A DNA stretch of 64,000 bases, from positions 620,001-684,000 of the forward strand of contig JADJTR010000002.1 of assembly GCA_016711085.1 (NCBI GenBank), written 5' to 3'. Position 1 is the stretch's first letter. Every line of letters begins with the position of its first letter. Origin of the DNA: Phyllobacteriaceae bacterium (GTDB taxonomy: Bacteria; Pseudomonadota; Alphaproteobacteria; Rhizobiales; Rhizobiaceae). The translations under genes were made by a program, and so were the position numbers. The notes below the pieces were generated by a model. The model saw only the letters and a list, made by a program, of their open reading frames with translations, did no database searches and had not been told where the DNA came from. Of the stretch, positions 1 to 7,839 are shown piece by piece.

Positions 1-1
1 G

Positions 2-398
2 GCGCTGACCGGTCTGCGAGGCGGGCTTGCCGGCGTTCGCGGCCTGATGATCGACGACGTCGAGGCCTACGATATAGCGGCGATGGCCGCCGACGGGCGC
101 ATGCGCAAGGTTTATGGCGATGCGTTCAATGATTCGACACAATGGCCGGCGTTGTCGCCGATCACCCACGCCGACAAGCCCGGCCGGCCGCCTTCGATGA
201 TCCTGTGGTCGCGCGTGCGCGATCATGAACAGGCGGCCAGAAAATTCGCCAAAGCCCTGGAAAGAGCGGGCAACCGCGTCTCCTTGTTTGACGGTTCGGC
301 CTATTCCCACAAAGGACATGAACGCGCGCATCGGCGTCGCCGGCGATGCGCTGACAAAAGCGGTGGACAGGTTCATCGATTCGGTGCTGACCGGCTGA
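2..398 (+). CDS. alpha/beta hydrolase, 3' part, frameshifted
   Basis: The frame is open from the left edge, so the gene begins outside the window. The visible part resembles the C-terminal half of esterase-type alpha/beta hydrolases: WPALSPITHADKPGRPP, then MILWSRVRDHEQA and FDGSAYSH, where the Asp of RDH and the His of AYSH sit about where the acid and base of the triad are expected. The frame breaks after SHK near position 316. Removing one A from the AAAGG there restores DMNARIGVAGDALTKAVD and a TGA at 396-398. Substrate unknown. It converges on bolA with only 7 bp between the stops. Confidence 0.6.
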
Positions 399-405
399 GG
401 CCCGG

Positions 406-702
406 TCAGCGCGTTTCTTCCGGCGCGGCCGCCTCGATGGCGACGGCGTGCAGGCCGGCGGCGATTTCCTCGGCGATCAGCGCGTTGACGGCGCGGTGGC
501 GGTCGACACGGCTTTTCCCCGAAAAGCCCGACGAGACGATGCGGATGCGCAGATGCGTTTCGCCCGCCCCGTCGAAATGCGTCTCCTTGCCGTGCTCATG
601 GTGATGATGGCCGGCGTGCTTGTGGCTTTCGTTGATGACTTCGAGATGGGAAGGCACGAGAGCCTGGCGCAATTTCGTTTCGATCGAGGCGATGAACGAC
701 AT
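406..702 (-). CDS. bolA: BolA family protein
   Basis: A 98-residue BolA-type protein. In this family such proteins partner monothiol glutaredoxins in iron-sulfur cluster or iron handling in the cytoplasm. The helix-loop start SIETKLRQALVPSHLEVINESH, the conserved RHRAVNALIAEEI and the C-terminal LHAVAIEA strand are all present. The variable loop after the conserved SHKHAG is unusually histidine-rich (HHHHEH). I start at MSFIAS because a strong AAGGAGG ribosome site lies just upstream; the open frame extends further 5' but without family similarity. Likely a single-gene unit, divergent from the J-domain gene. Confidence 0.9.
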   Translation of the reverse strand: MSFIASIETKLRQALVPSHLEVINESHKHAGHHHHEHGKETHFDGAGETHLRIRIVSSGFSGKSRVDRHRAVNALIAEEIAAGLHAVAIEAAAPEETR

Positions 703-826
703 CGGTCGTCCTCCTTGCTTGCGTTGCGGACCCAACCGGGTCAAGGCGTTGATTCCGCATGTCGTGCCGACATTCGCAAATGTCAATTCTTGTTATCCGC
801 GGCGAACACCCCATAATCGGGCGACA

Positions 827-1447
827 ATGAAAACCGTATCCGACTTCATGGAACGCATCCGCGTCAGCCGCGACGACGCGAAAGAGGCGAAAACCGTCTA
901 TCCGGGCTGCCAGTGGGATGGCTGCAAGGAAGCCGGCACGCATCGCGCCCCGGTCGGCCGGCACAAGGAGGGAGAATATTTCCGCTTCTGCATCGATCAT
1001 GTGCGCCAGTACAACAAGGGCTACAATTATTTCTCCGGCCTCGCCGACACCGATGTCGCCCGCTTCCAGAAGGAAGCGCTGACCGGGCACCGGCCGACCT
1101 GGCGGATGGGCGTCAATGGCGGCGGCGCGACGCCGGGCGCGGATTTCCTGCGGTCGCGCGCCTCCACCATCAACCGGCGCACGCGCGATCCGTTCAATTT
1201 GTTCGGCGGCGGACGCGACGCCATGGAGCAGACGCCAAAATCGCGCCGCCTCAGGCCGCTCGAAGCCAAGGCGCTGGAAACGCTCGATCTTGGCGCAAAT
1301 TCGACGTCGGTCGAGATCAAGGCGCGCTACAAGGCGCTGGTCAAACAGCACCATCCCGACGCCAATGGCGGCGAGCGGGGATCGGAAGACCGGTTCCGCG
1401 AAGTCGTGCAAGCGTACCGATTGCTCCGTCAGGCCGGTTTCTGCTAG
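827..1447 (+). CDS. J-domain (DnaJ-like) protein upstream of cobS
   Basis: A 206-residue protein with a C-terminal J domain (about residues 140-205) carrying the HPD tripeptide in KQHHPDANGG, the motif that stimulates Hsp70 ATPase. The N-terminal part has a CxxxxC-type cluster (PGCQWDGCKEAGTHRAP and later FCIDH) that could bind a metal, followed by YNYFSGL. J-domain proteins of this architecture commonly sit directly in front of cobS in Hyphomicrobiales. A role as chaperone of the cobaltochelatase is an inference from this position. The gap to cobS is 72 bp. The start is the first ATG of the conserved MKTVSDFMERIR beginning. Confidence 0.85.
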   Translation: MKTVSDFMERIRVSRDDAKEAKTVYPGCQWDGCKEAGTHRAPVGRHKEGEYFRFCIDHVRQYNKGYNYFSGLADTDVARFQKEALTGHRPTWRMGVNGGGATPGADFLRSRASTINRRTRDPFNLFGGGRDAMEQTPKSRRLRPLEAKALETLDLGANSTSVEIKARYKALVKQHHPDANGGERGSEDRFREVVQAYRLLRQAGFC

Positions 1448-1519
1448 AGCCTCGCCCGGAACAGCCCGAACAAAAGGCCGCGAAGCGCGGACAACAGCGG
1501 GTCGCCGGCGGGAGTCATC

Positions 1520-2507
1520 ATGAACAAGGTCGAACGCGACATCGCCAACCTGCCGGACACCAAGGTGTCGGTGGAAAAAGCCTTCGGTTTCAAGTCGAAA
1601 ATGGTCGTTCCGGCCTATTCGGCTCCGGACCAGCACGTGCCGGAGATCGATCCGGACTATCTGTTCGACGAAGCGACGACGATGGCGATCCTCGCCGGCT
1701 TCGCCTTCAATCGCCGCGTCATGGTGTCGGGTTATCACGGCACGGGCAAATCGACGCATATCGAGCAGGTGGCGGCGCGGCTCAACTGGCCCTGCGTGCG
1801 CGTCAACCTCGACAGCCATGTCTCCCGCATCGATCTCGTCGGCAAGGACGCCATCGTCGTCAAGGACGGCAAGCAGGTCACCGAATTCCGCGACGGCATC
1901 CTGCCCTGGGCCTACCAGCACAATGTCGCGCTCTGCTTCGACGAATATGACGCCGGCCGCCCGGACGTGATGTTCGTCATCCAGCGCGTGCTCGAATCGT
2001 CCGGCCGCCTGACGCTGCTCGACCAGTCGCGGGTCATCCGCCCGCATCCGGCCTTCCGCCTGTTCGCCACCGCCAACACCGTCGGCCTCGGCGACACGAC
2101 CGGCCTCTATCACGGCACGCAGCAGATCAACCAGGCGCAGATGGATCGCTGGTCGATCGTCACGACGCTGAACTACCTGCCGCACGACAACGAGGTCGCC
2201 ATCGTACTGGCCAAGGAACAAGGGGTTGCGCACCGACAAGGGTCGCGACACGGCGTCGAAGATGGTGCGCGTCGCCGACATGACGCGCCAGGCCTTCATC
2301 AATGGCGATCTGTCGACGGTGATGAGCCCGCGCACGGTGATCACCTGGGCCGAAAACGCCGAGATTTTCGGCTCGATCGGCATGGGTTTCCGCCTGACCT
2401 TCCTCAACAAATGCGACGAGCTGGAGCGGCCGCTGGTGGCCGAGTTCTACCAGCGCGCCTTTGGCGAGGAACTGAAGGAATCGGCGCTCAACGTGGCGCT
2501 GAGCTGA
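1520..2507 (+). CDS. cobS: cobaltochelatase AAA+ subunit CobS, frameshifted
   Basis: CobS is the AAA+ ATPase subunit of the aerobic CobNST cobaltochelatase, which inserts cobalt into hydrogenobyrinic acid a,c-diamide. Visible motifs are the P-loop GYHGTGKSTH, the Walker B stretch ALCFDEYDAG, the sensor ATANTVGLGD and, in the second frame, TVMSPRTVITWAEN and RLTFLNKCDELERP, all typical of the family. The frame breaks near 2217 (AAGGAACAAGGGG); deleting one A gives LAKDKGLRTDKGR and continues to the TGA at 2505-2507, about 329 residues, the normal size. Without the repair, translation continues in frame into cobT. cobT starts 5 bp after the stop. cobN is not in this window. Confidence 0.88.
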
Positions 2508-2512
2508 GCACC

Positions 2513-4402
2513 ATGGCCCAGCCGGGCGACAATATACGCGGCAAGACCAGAAGCGGGCAGGAGACCGACGTCTTCAAGCGCGCGCTGACGGTGTGCATGC
2601 GGGCAATCGCCGCCGACAAGCATCTGGAAGTCGCCTTCGGCAAGGACAAGCCGGCGCTCGCCGCCGGCCGCGCCCGTCTGCCCGAACCGTCGAAGAAGCC
2701 CAGCAGGGAGGAATTGCGCATCACCCGCGGCATCGGTGATTCCATGGCGCTGAAGCAGGCGCGCCACGACGCCCGCATCCATGCCAAGCTGGCGCCGGAA
2801 GGCCGGCAGGCCCGCGCCGTCTACGACGCGGTCGAACAGGCGCGCGTCGAGGCGATCGGGGCCATCGCCATGACCGGCGTCGGCGACAACCTCGCCGCCA
2901 TGCTCGAGGACAAATTCGCCAAATCGCCGATGGCGACGGCGGCCAACCGGGAGGACGCGCCTGTCGAGGAGGCGGTCGCCATGTTGGTGCGCGAGCGCCT
3001 GACCGGCCGCGCGATCCCGAAATCGGCCGAGAACGTCGTGGCGCAATGGCGCGGCTGGATCGAGGAAAAGGCCTCCGCCGATCTCGACGCCTTGTCGGGC
3101 CGGCTCGACGACCAGCAGGCCTTCGCCCGAATCGTCCGCGACATGCTCGCCTCGATGGAGATGGCCGAGGAACTCGGCGACGACGACAGCGACGACCAGT
3201 CGAACGAGGACGACGAGCAGCCGCCGGAAGGCCAGGACAAGTCCGAGGAAGCCGGCGACGACGACACCGGCGGCGAGGACAGCAAGCCGGAGGAAAGCGA
3301 TTCGACCTCCGACGACGCCGAGGAGGGCGAGGCGGAAGCCTCCGATGCGGCGACCGAGGACGCCGGCGCGGAGGATGACCCCGACGCCGAGACGCCGGGC
3401 GAGGCCAAGCGTCCCGAACCCTCCTACACACAGCTGCCGCCGGATTTCGACTACAAGATCGCGTCGACCGCCTTCGACGAGATCATCGAGGCCGAGGCGC
3501 TGTGCGAGGAAGAAGAACTCGACCGGCTGCGCGCCTATCTCGACAAGCAATTGGCGAGCCTGCAGGGCGTCGTCGGCCGCCTCGCCAACCGGTTGCTGCG
3601 CCGGCTGATGGCGCAGCAGAACCGCTCGTGGGAGTTCGATCTCGAGGAGGGCTATCTCGATTCGGCCCGCCTCGTGCGCATCGTCATCGATCCGATGCAG
3701 CCGCTGTCGTTCAAGCGCGAGAAGGACACCGAGTTCCGCGACACGGTGGTGACGCTGCTGATCGACAATTCCGGCTCGATGCGCGGCCGGCCAATCACGG
3801 TGGCGGCGATCTGCGCCGATATCCTCGCCCGCACGCTGGAGCGTTGCGGCGTATCGGTGGAAATCCTCGGCTTCACCACGCGGGCGTGGAAGGGCGGGCA
3901 GGCGCGGGAGAAATGGCTGAAGGACGGCAAGCCGGCGAATCCCGGCCGGCTCAACGATCTGCGCCACATCATCTACAAATCGGCCGACGCGCCGTGGCGC
4001 CGGGCGCGGCGCAATCTCGGGCTGATGATGCGCGAAGGCCTGCTGAAGGAAAACATCGACGGCGAGGCGTTGTTGTGGGCGCACAAGCGCCTGGCCAACC
4101 GGCCCGAGCAGCGCAAAATCCTGATGATGATCTCGGACGGCGCGCCGGTCGACGATTCGACCCTGTCGGTCAATCCGGGCAATTACCTCGAACGGCATCT
4201 GCGCGCCGTCATCGAGTTGATCGAGACCCGCTCGCCGGTCGAACTGATCGCCATCGGCATCGGTCACGACGTGACGCGGTATTACCGCCGCGCCGTCACC
4301 ATCGTCGACGCCGAGGAGCTGGCCGGGGCGATGACCGAACAACTCGCTTCACTGTTCTCGGAAGAGAGCAGGCGCGGCGCGACCCTGCGCAAAGCCGGAT
4401 GA
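2513..4402 (+). CDS. cobT: cobaltochelatase subunit CobT
   Basis: A 629-residue CobT, the VWA-domain partner of CobS in the cobalt chelatase. The N-terminal half includes SKKPSREELRITRGIGDS. A long acidic linker of Asp/Glu/Ser runs about residues 220-300. The C-terminal von Willebrand A domain has the MIDAS motif in LLIDNSGSMRGRP (DxSxS) and further conserved KILMMISDGAPVDDST and ELIAIGIGHDVTRYY. Length matches the family. The start ATG lies five bases after the restored cobS stop, consistent with a coupled operon, and the stop overlaps the next start by 4 bp. Confidence 0.93.
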   Translation: MAQPGDNIRGKTRSGQETDVFKRALTVCMRAIAADKHLEVAFGKDKPALAAGRARLPEPSKKPSREELRITRGIGDSMALKQARHDARIHAKLAPEGRQARAVYDAVEQARVEAIGAIAMTGVGDNLAAMLEDKFAKSPMATAANREDAPVEEAVAMLVRERLTGRAIPKSAENVVAQWRGWIEEKASADLDALSGRLDDQQAFARIVRDMLASMEMAEELGDDDSDDQSNEDDEQPPEGQDKSEEAGDDDTGGEDSKPEESDSTSDDAEEGEAEASDAATEDAGAEDDPDAETPGEAKRPEPSYTQLPPDFDYKIASTAFDEIIEAEALCEEEELDRLRAYLDKQLASLQGVVGRLANRLLRRLMAQQNRSWEFDLEEGYLDSARLVRIVIDPMQPLSFKREKDTEFRDTVVTLLIDNSGSMRGRPITVAAICADILARTLERCGVSVEILGFTTRAWKGGQAREKWLKDGKPANPGRLNDLRHIIYKSADAPWRRARRNLGLMMREGLLKENIDGEALLWAHKRLANRPEQRKILMMISDGAPVDDSTLSVNPGNYLERHLRAVIELIETRSPVELIAIGIGHDVTRYYRRAVTIVDAEELAGAMTEQLASLFSEESRRGATLRKAG

Positions 4403-5394
4403 CGCGCCTCACCCTTCTCCTTGCCGCGCTGCTCGCCGCGACCGCGCCGGTTTTGGCCGATGCGCCGGTCAAGGCGCTGACGATCGCGGCGCGGCCCATC
4501 GTCAATTTCGCCATCGGTTCGAGCGAGACCCGCTTCGGCAAGCTCGACTTCGTCGGCGGGCTGGAACTGACCTCGGACGACGATGATCTCGGCGCGCTGT
4601 CGGCGTTCCGCTTTCTTTCGCCGGGTCGGGATTTCATCGGCGTTGCCGATACCGGATTCTGGTATACCGGCCGGCTCGACCACGATGCATCCGGCAAGCC
4701 TGTCGGTGTTTCCGCTTTCGCCATGCAGGAGATGGTCGATCGCGATGGCGCTGTCATCGGCAAGAAATGGCTGACCGACGCGGAAGGGCTGAGCGTCGAC
4801 GGCGCCCGTGTCACGGCGAGTTTCGAGCGCGATCATCGCGTATCGGAATATGCGCTATCGGCCACCGGCATGGGTGCCCCGAAGCGCGACGTTCCCTTTC
4901 TCGTGCCGGCCGGCGAGTTGCGCCAGAATCGCGGTTTCGAGACCATCGCGCTTTCGCCGAAGGACGGACCGCTCGCCGGGGCGCGCGTGCTGGTGTCGGA
5001 AAAGAGCCTCGACAAAAAGGGCGACATTTTCGCCGCCGTCATCGAGGGGCCGAAAAAGGGCGTGTTCGCGGTAACGCGTTCGGGCGAATTCGACATCACC
5101 GACGGCGCTTTCCTGCCGGGCGGCGATCTGCTGCTGCTGGAGCGCTCCTATTCGATGGCGTCGGGCGTGAAAATGCGGTTGCGGCGGTTCAGATCGGGCG
5201 ACATCGGCCCGGGTGCGCGCATCGACGGCGATATCGTCATGCAAGCCGACATGGCCTACCAGATCGACAACATGGAAGGCCTCGACGTGTGGACGCGCGC
5301 CGACGGGGCGACGATGGTGTCGTTGATCTCGGACGACAACCATTCGCTGCTGCAACGCAGCCTCTATCTGGAATTCAGTCTGCGCGACGAATGA
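4399..5394 (+). CDS. exported esterase-like/phytase-like protein
   Basis: A 331-residue protein with a cleavable signal peptide (MTRLTLLLAALLAATAPVLADA), so probably periplasmic. The rest fits the esterase-like domain of the phytase family (PF13449): GLELTSDDDDLGALSAFRFL, ADTGFWYTG, DAEGLSV and NMEGLDVWTRADG are the usual conserved blocks of a beta-propeller-like fold. The substrate is unknown. Its ATG overlaps the cobT stop (ATGA), so it is translated with cobT. A link to corrinoid metabolism is suggested only by position. Confidence 0.8.
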   Translation: MTRLTLLLAALLAATAPVLADAPVKALTIAARPIVNFAIGSSETRFGKLDFVGGLELTSDDDDLGALSAFRFLSPGRDFIGVADTGFWYTGRLDHDASGKPVGVSAFAMQEMVDRDGAVIGKKWLTDAEGLSVDGARVTASFERDHRVSEYALSATGMGAPKRDVPFLVPAGELRQNRGFETIALSPKDGPLAGARVLVSEKSLDKKGDIFAAVIEGPKKGVFAVTRSGEFDITDGAFLPGGDLLLLERSYSMASGVKMRLRRFRSGDIGPGARIDGDIVMQADMAYQIDNMEGLDVWTRADGATMVSLISDDNHSLLQRSLYLEFSLRDE

Positions 5395-5792
5395 GGCCGC
5401 CGATGCCGGGCTCCAAAGGCAGAACCTGGTCGGTGATCGTCTTCGATATGGCGCATACGGGCGAACCGGACGGCGAACGCCTCATCCCCGGCTTCGAAAC
5501 GCCGGAAAAGGCGCGCGCCTATGCCGAGGCGCGGGTGCGGGCCTCGGTCGAGGAAATGCGCCAGCCCGGTCTGACGCCGGAGCAGATCCGGCGGCTCTGG
5601 CTGCTGTTCGGCGAAGACTGCGCCGTGGCGGGCCATGGTCCGGGCTTTGCCGACCTGCTGGACCGGTTTATCGCCACGCCGGCCACGCCAGCCGATTGCG
5701 ACTGGCCGGCTCTGGCGCCCGCGGGCGGCGCCAGAAACCTGAGGCATCACGCGGCGACAGGCTGGCTCCAGCGCGCGGCGATGAGCCGATAG
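5391..5792 (+). CDS. conserved hypothetical protein after the cobT operon
   Basis: A 133-residue soluble protein I do not recognise. It starts at an ATG overlapping the previous stop by 4 bp (a second ATG follows at 5403). The body contains WSVIVFDMAHTGEPDGER, PGFETPEKARAYAEARVR and PEQIRRLWLLFGEDC, which look like a compact alpha/beta fold with a helical segment. The last 46 bp overlap the convergent queuosine-precursor transporter gene. The coupling makes it part of the cobS-cobT transcription unit; function unknown. Confidence 0.6.
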   Translation: MRPPMPGSKGRTWSVIVFDMAHTGEPDGERLIPGFETPEKARAYAEARVRASVEEMRQPGLTPEQIRRLWLLFGEDCAVAGHGPGFADLLDRFIATPATPADCDWPALAPAGGARNLRHHAATGWLQRAAMSR

Positions 5793-6424
5793 TGGATCAG
5801 CGCGAATACGGCGACCAGCAGCTTCACCGCGAGATCGCCAAGCGCCCACGATATCCAGCGCGGGGCAGTGGCGGCGAAAACGCCGATCAGCGGCGCCCTT
5901 TCCAGCGAGAAATCGTCATTGGCGCCGAGCAGGGCAATGGCGGGGGCGAAGGCGAGCGTGAAAAACAGCGCCGTATCGATCACCGAGCCGGCCAGCGAGG
6001 CAAAAACCGGGGCGCGCCACCAGGTTTGCCGGCGCAGGCGGTTGAACACGGTCACATCGAGCAATTGGCCGACGAGAAAGGCCGCGCCCGACGCCATGGC
6101 GATGCGCGGCAGGCGCGACGCCGGCGTTTCGAAGCCGATGATGTCCAACGAAAACAGCAGCGGCGGCACGATGAGCGAACAGGCGACGGCGAGCGCGAAG
6201 CCGGCGTAAATCACCCGCCTGGCCGCCGCCGGCCCGTGGGCGCGATTGGCGAGATCGGTCACCAGGAAAGCGACAGGATAGGTGAAAGCGCCCCAGGTCA
6301 GGATATCGGCAAGCGCGACGCCGCCGATGGCGCCCTGAACGGGAAACTGGACGAGCAGGTTCGACGCCACGACGACGACGGTCATGGCGGCCGCGAACGG
6401 CCACAGGGCGGGACGAGAGGTCAT
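5747..6424 (-). CDS. yhhQ: queuosine precursor transporter YhhQ/VUT family
   Basis: A 225-residue inner-membrane protein with about six hydrophobic segments, of the YhhQ (DUF165/VUT) family that imports the queuosine precursors preQ0/preQ1. Diagnostic pieces are SNLLVQFPV near the N terminus, LTWGAFTYPVAFLVTDLANR, GQLLDVTVFNRLRR and the C-terminal region ending in VKLLVAVFALIHYRLI. The start ATG at 6424 sits immediately after six A residues and inside a predicted preQ1-I pseudoknot, which supports both the start choice and the function. It follows rpmB by 58 bp on the same strand. Confidence 0.9.
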   Translation of the reverse strand: MTSRPALWPFAAAMTVVVVASNLLVQFPVQGAIGGVALADILTWGAFTYPVAFLVTDLANRAHGPAAARRVIYAGFALAVACSLIVPPLLFSLDIIGFETPASRLPRIAMASGAAFLVGQLLDVTVFNRLRRQTWWRAPVFASLAGSVIDTALFFTLAFAPAIALLGANDDFSLERAPLIGVFAATAPRWISWALGDLAVKLLVAVFALIHYRLIAARWSQPVAA

Positions 6425-6450
6425 TTTTTTATCCTGGGTGATGGAACCAG
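6422..6450 (-). promoter_or_regulatory. predicted preQ1-I riboswitch overlapping the yhhQ start codon
   Basis: Read on the minus strand, the 29 nt ending in the yhhQ AUG are CUGG-UUC-CAU-C-AC-CCAG-GAU-AAAAAA-AUG. This matches the preQ1-I aptamer part by part: P1 CUGG/CCAG, loop UUC, P2 strand, the C that contacts preQ1 in the Bacillus aptamer, a short L2, then an A-rich L3. The P2 partner of CAU is the AUG start codon. The Shine-Dalgarno AGGA (6432-6435) overlaps the 3' strand of P1. Ligand binding would hide both SD and AUG, so translational repression by preQ1 is predicted. The gene downstream is a queuosine-precursor transporter. Confidence 0.75.
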
Positions 6451-6451
6451 C

Positions 6452-6474
6452 CGGAAACGGCGACGCCGTTGCCG
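6452..6474 (-). terminator. GC-rich hairpin between rpmB and yhhQ
   Basis: A 10-bp stem with one mismatch and a 3-nt loop (CGGCAACGGC-GUC-GCCGUUUCCG on the minus strand) lies 9 nt after the rpmB stop and one base before the riboswitch P1. It has no U run, so it is at best a weak or processing-type rpmB 3' end. It could also insulate the aptamer from upstream RNA. Confidence 0.4.
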
Positions 6475-6482
6475 AAGGCCGA

Positions 6483-6779
6483 TCAGGCGGCGGCTTCGCC
6501 GGCGAGCTTCTTGGCGACCTGTTTGCGGATCAGGCGGGCGCGCGGCGACAATTCGCGCTCGTCGGCCTTGGCGAGGAACGCGTCGAGGCCCCCACGATGT
6601 TCAACCGTGCGCAGCGCGTTGGCCGAGATGCGCAACGACACCGAACGCCCCAGCACATCCGACAACAACGTCACATTGACGAGGTTGGGCAAAAAACGAC
6701 GCTTGGTCTTGTTGTTGGCATGGCTTACATTGTTGCCGGTCATCACGGCCTTGCCGGTCAGTTCGCAAACGCGGGACAT
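6483..6779 (-). CDS. rpmB: 50S ribosomal protein L28
   Basis: A 98-residue L28 of the large ribosomal subunit. It begins MSRVCELTGKAVMTGNNVSH, followed by the basic NKTKRRFLPNL segment, LSDVLGRSVSLRISANALRT and a C-terminal basic helix ARLIRKQVAKKL, all standard for alphaproteobacterial L28. I start at MSRVC rather than an ATG 17 codons upstream because that is the universal N terminus. It is divergent from the DUF3108 gene, and the 231-bp gap between them should hold its promoter. Confidence 0.96.
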   Translation of the reverse strand: MSRVCELTGKAVMTGNNVSHANNKTKRRFLPNLVNVTLLSDVLGRSVSLRISANALRTVEHRGGLDAFLAKADERELSPRARLIRKQVAKKLAGEAAA

Positions 6780-7010
6780 GTTCGCATCCTTCAGATAGGG
6801 TTGGCCAAACCGGGCCGCCGCGGCAATCAAGTCGTGCCGCGCGCAAATGGACAGGCAACCGATGGAGAATTTGCGCCGTCATAGTGTCAAACCGCCGGGG
6901 CGTCAAGACAGTGTCCGGCCCTTCGATGTCGTTCATGGCCGGTTCAGCGTCGCGATACCATATGACGGCAAAGGACGAATAGCGGCCCGAACGTCGAGAG
7001 GGAACTTTCC

Positions 7011-7790
7011 ATGCTTATGAGATTGATCGCCGCGTTGGTTGTGGCGACGCCGGCCGCGGCGGCCCCGATGTCGGCGCCGCGCGAGTTCAAGGCCGATTAC
7101 GCCATTTCCTATTATGGCGTGAGAATCGCCAAATCGTCATTCCGGTCGCGGATCGAAGGCGAGAAATTCCATCTTTCCGGCAGTTTTTCCAGCACCGGGC
7201 TGGCGGCGGTATTCGCGCCGACCTCGGGCACAACCGATGTGAAGGGCCGCATCGGCGCCAAGGGCGCCGAACCGTCAAGCTACGCCTTGCGATACACCAC
7301 CGGCGGCAAGCCGGGCCAGACCGATATCGTCTACGCCAAGGGCAATGTCGTCCGTTTCGACAACAAGCCGGAGTCGAAAAAGCCGAAACCGGCCAATTTC
7401 GTTCCGGTGACGCTGGAAGCGCTGAAGGCGGCTTTCGATCCATTGACGGCTTCGATGATCCGCGCCAGCGATTCCTCCGGCGTTTGTGCGCGAACGCTGC
7501 GCATCTTCGACGGCGGCATGCGGGTCGATTTCGCCCTTTCGCCGGCCGGCGAAATGCCCTTTTCCGCCGGCAAGACCAAGGGCGTCGCCGTCAAGTGCAA
7601 GGCGCGGTTCCAACCGGTCGCCGGCTATCACAAGGGCAGCAAGGACATTGAGTATCTGAGCCGCAAGGCGTTGATCGAAATCGCCTTCGCCGCCACGGGC
7701 GTCGCCGATTTGTGGGCTCCGGTGGCGATTTCCCTCGGTTCGCAGGTCGGCACCTTTAAGCTCTACGCCACCCAATTCGGCGGCAGTTGA
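7011..7790 (+). CDS. DUF3108 exported protein
   Basis: A 259-residue protein with an N-terminal signal peptide (LIAALVVATPAAAAP), predicted periplasmic. It fits the DUF3108 family: DYAISYYGVRIAKSSF at the start of the mature domain, a beta-rich middle with YALRYTTGGKPGQ, and two cysteines in GVCARTLRIFDG and VAVKCKARF that may form a disulfide. The same neighbourhood (rpmB next to DUF3108) is common in Hyphomicrobiales. Molecular function unknown; an envelope role is inferred from the export signal. Confidence 0.8.
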   Translation: MLMRLIAALVVATPAAAAPMSAPREFKADYAISYYGVRIAKSSFRSRIEGEKFHLSGSFSSTGLAAVFAPTSGTTDVKGRIGAKGAEPSSYALRYTTGGKPGQTDIVYAKGNVVRFDNKPESKKPKPANFVPVTLEALKAAFDPLTASMIRASDSSGVCARTLRIFDGGMRVDFALSPAGEMPFSAGKTKGVAVKCKARFQPVAGYHKGSKDIEYLSRKALIEIAFAATGVADLWAPVAISLGSQVGTFKLYATQFGGS

Positions 7791-7839
7791 CGCCGCGCCG
7801 GCGCGCGGCCATTGTCGCGCCATTCACAACAGGCAATCA

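Noticed and set aside
596..2410. 604-codon and 631-codon minus-strand frames over cobS and cobT (596-2410, 2447-4342)
   Set aside because: Shadow frames of the J-domain, cobS and cobT genes; no motifs and no ribosome sites.
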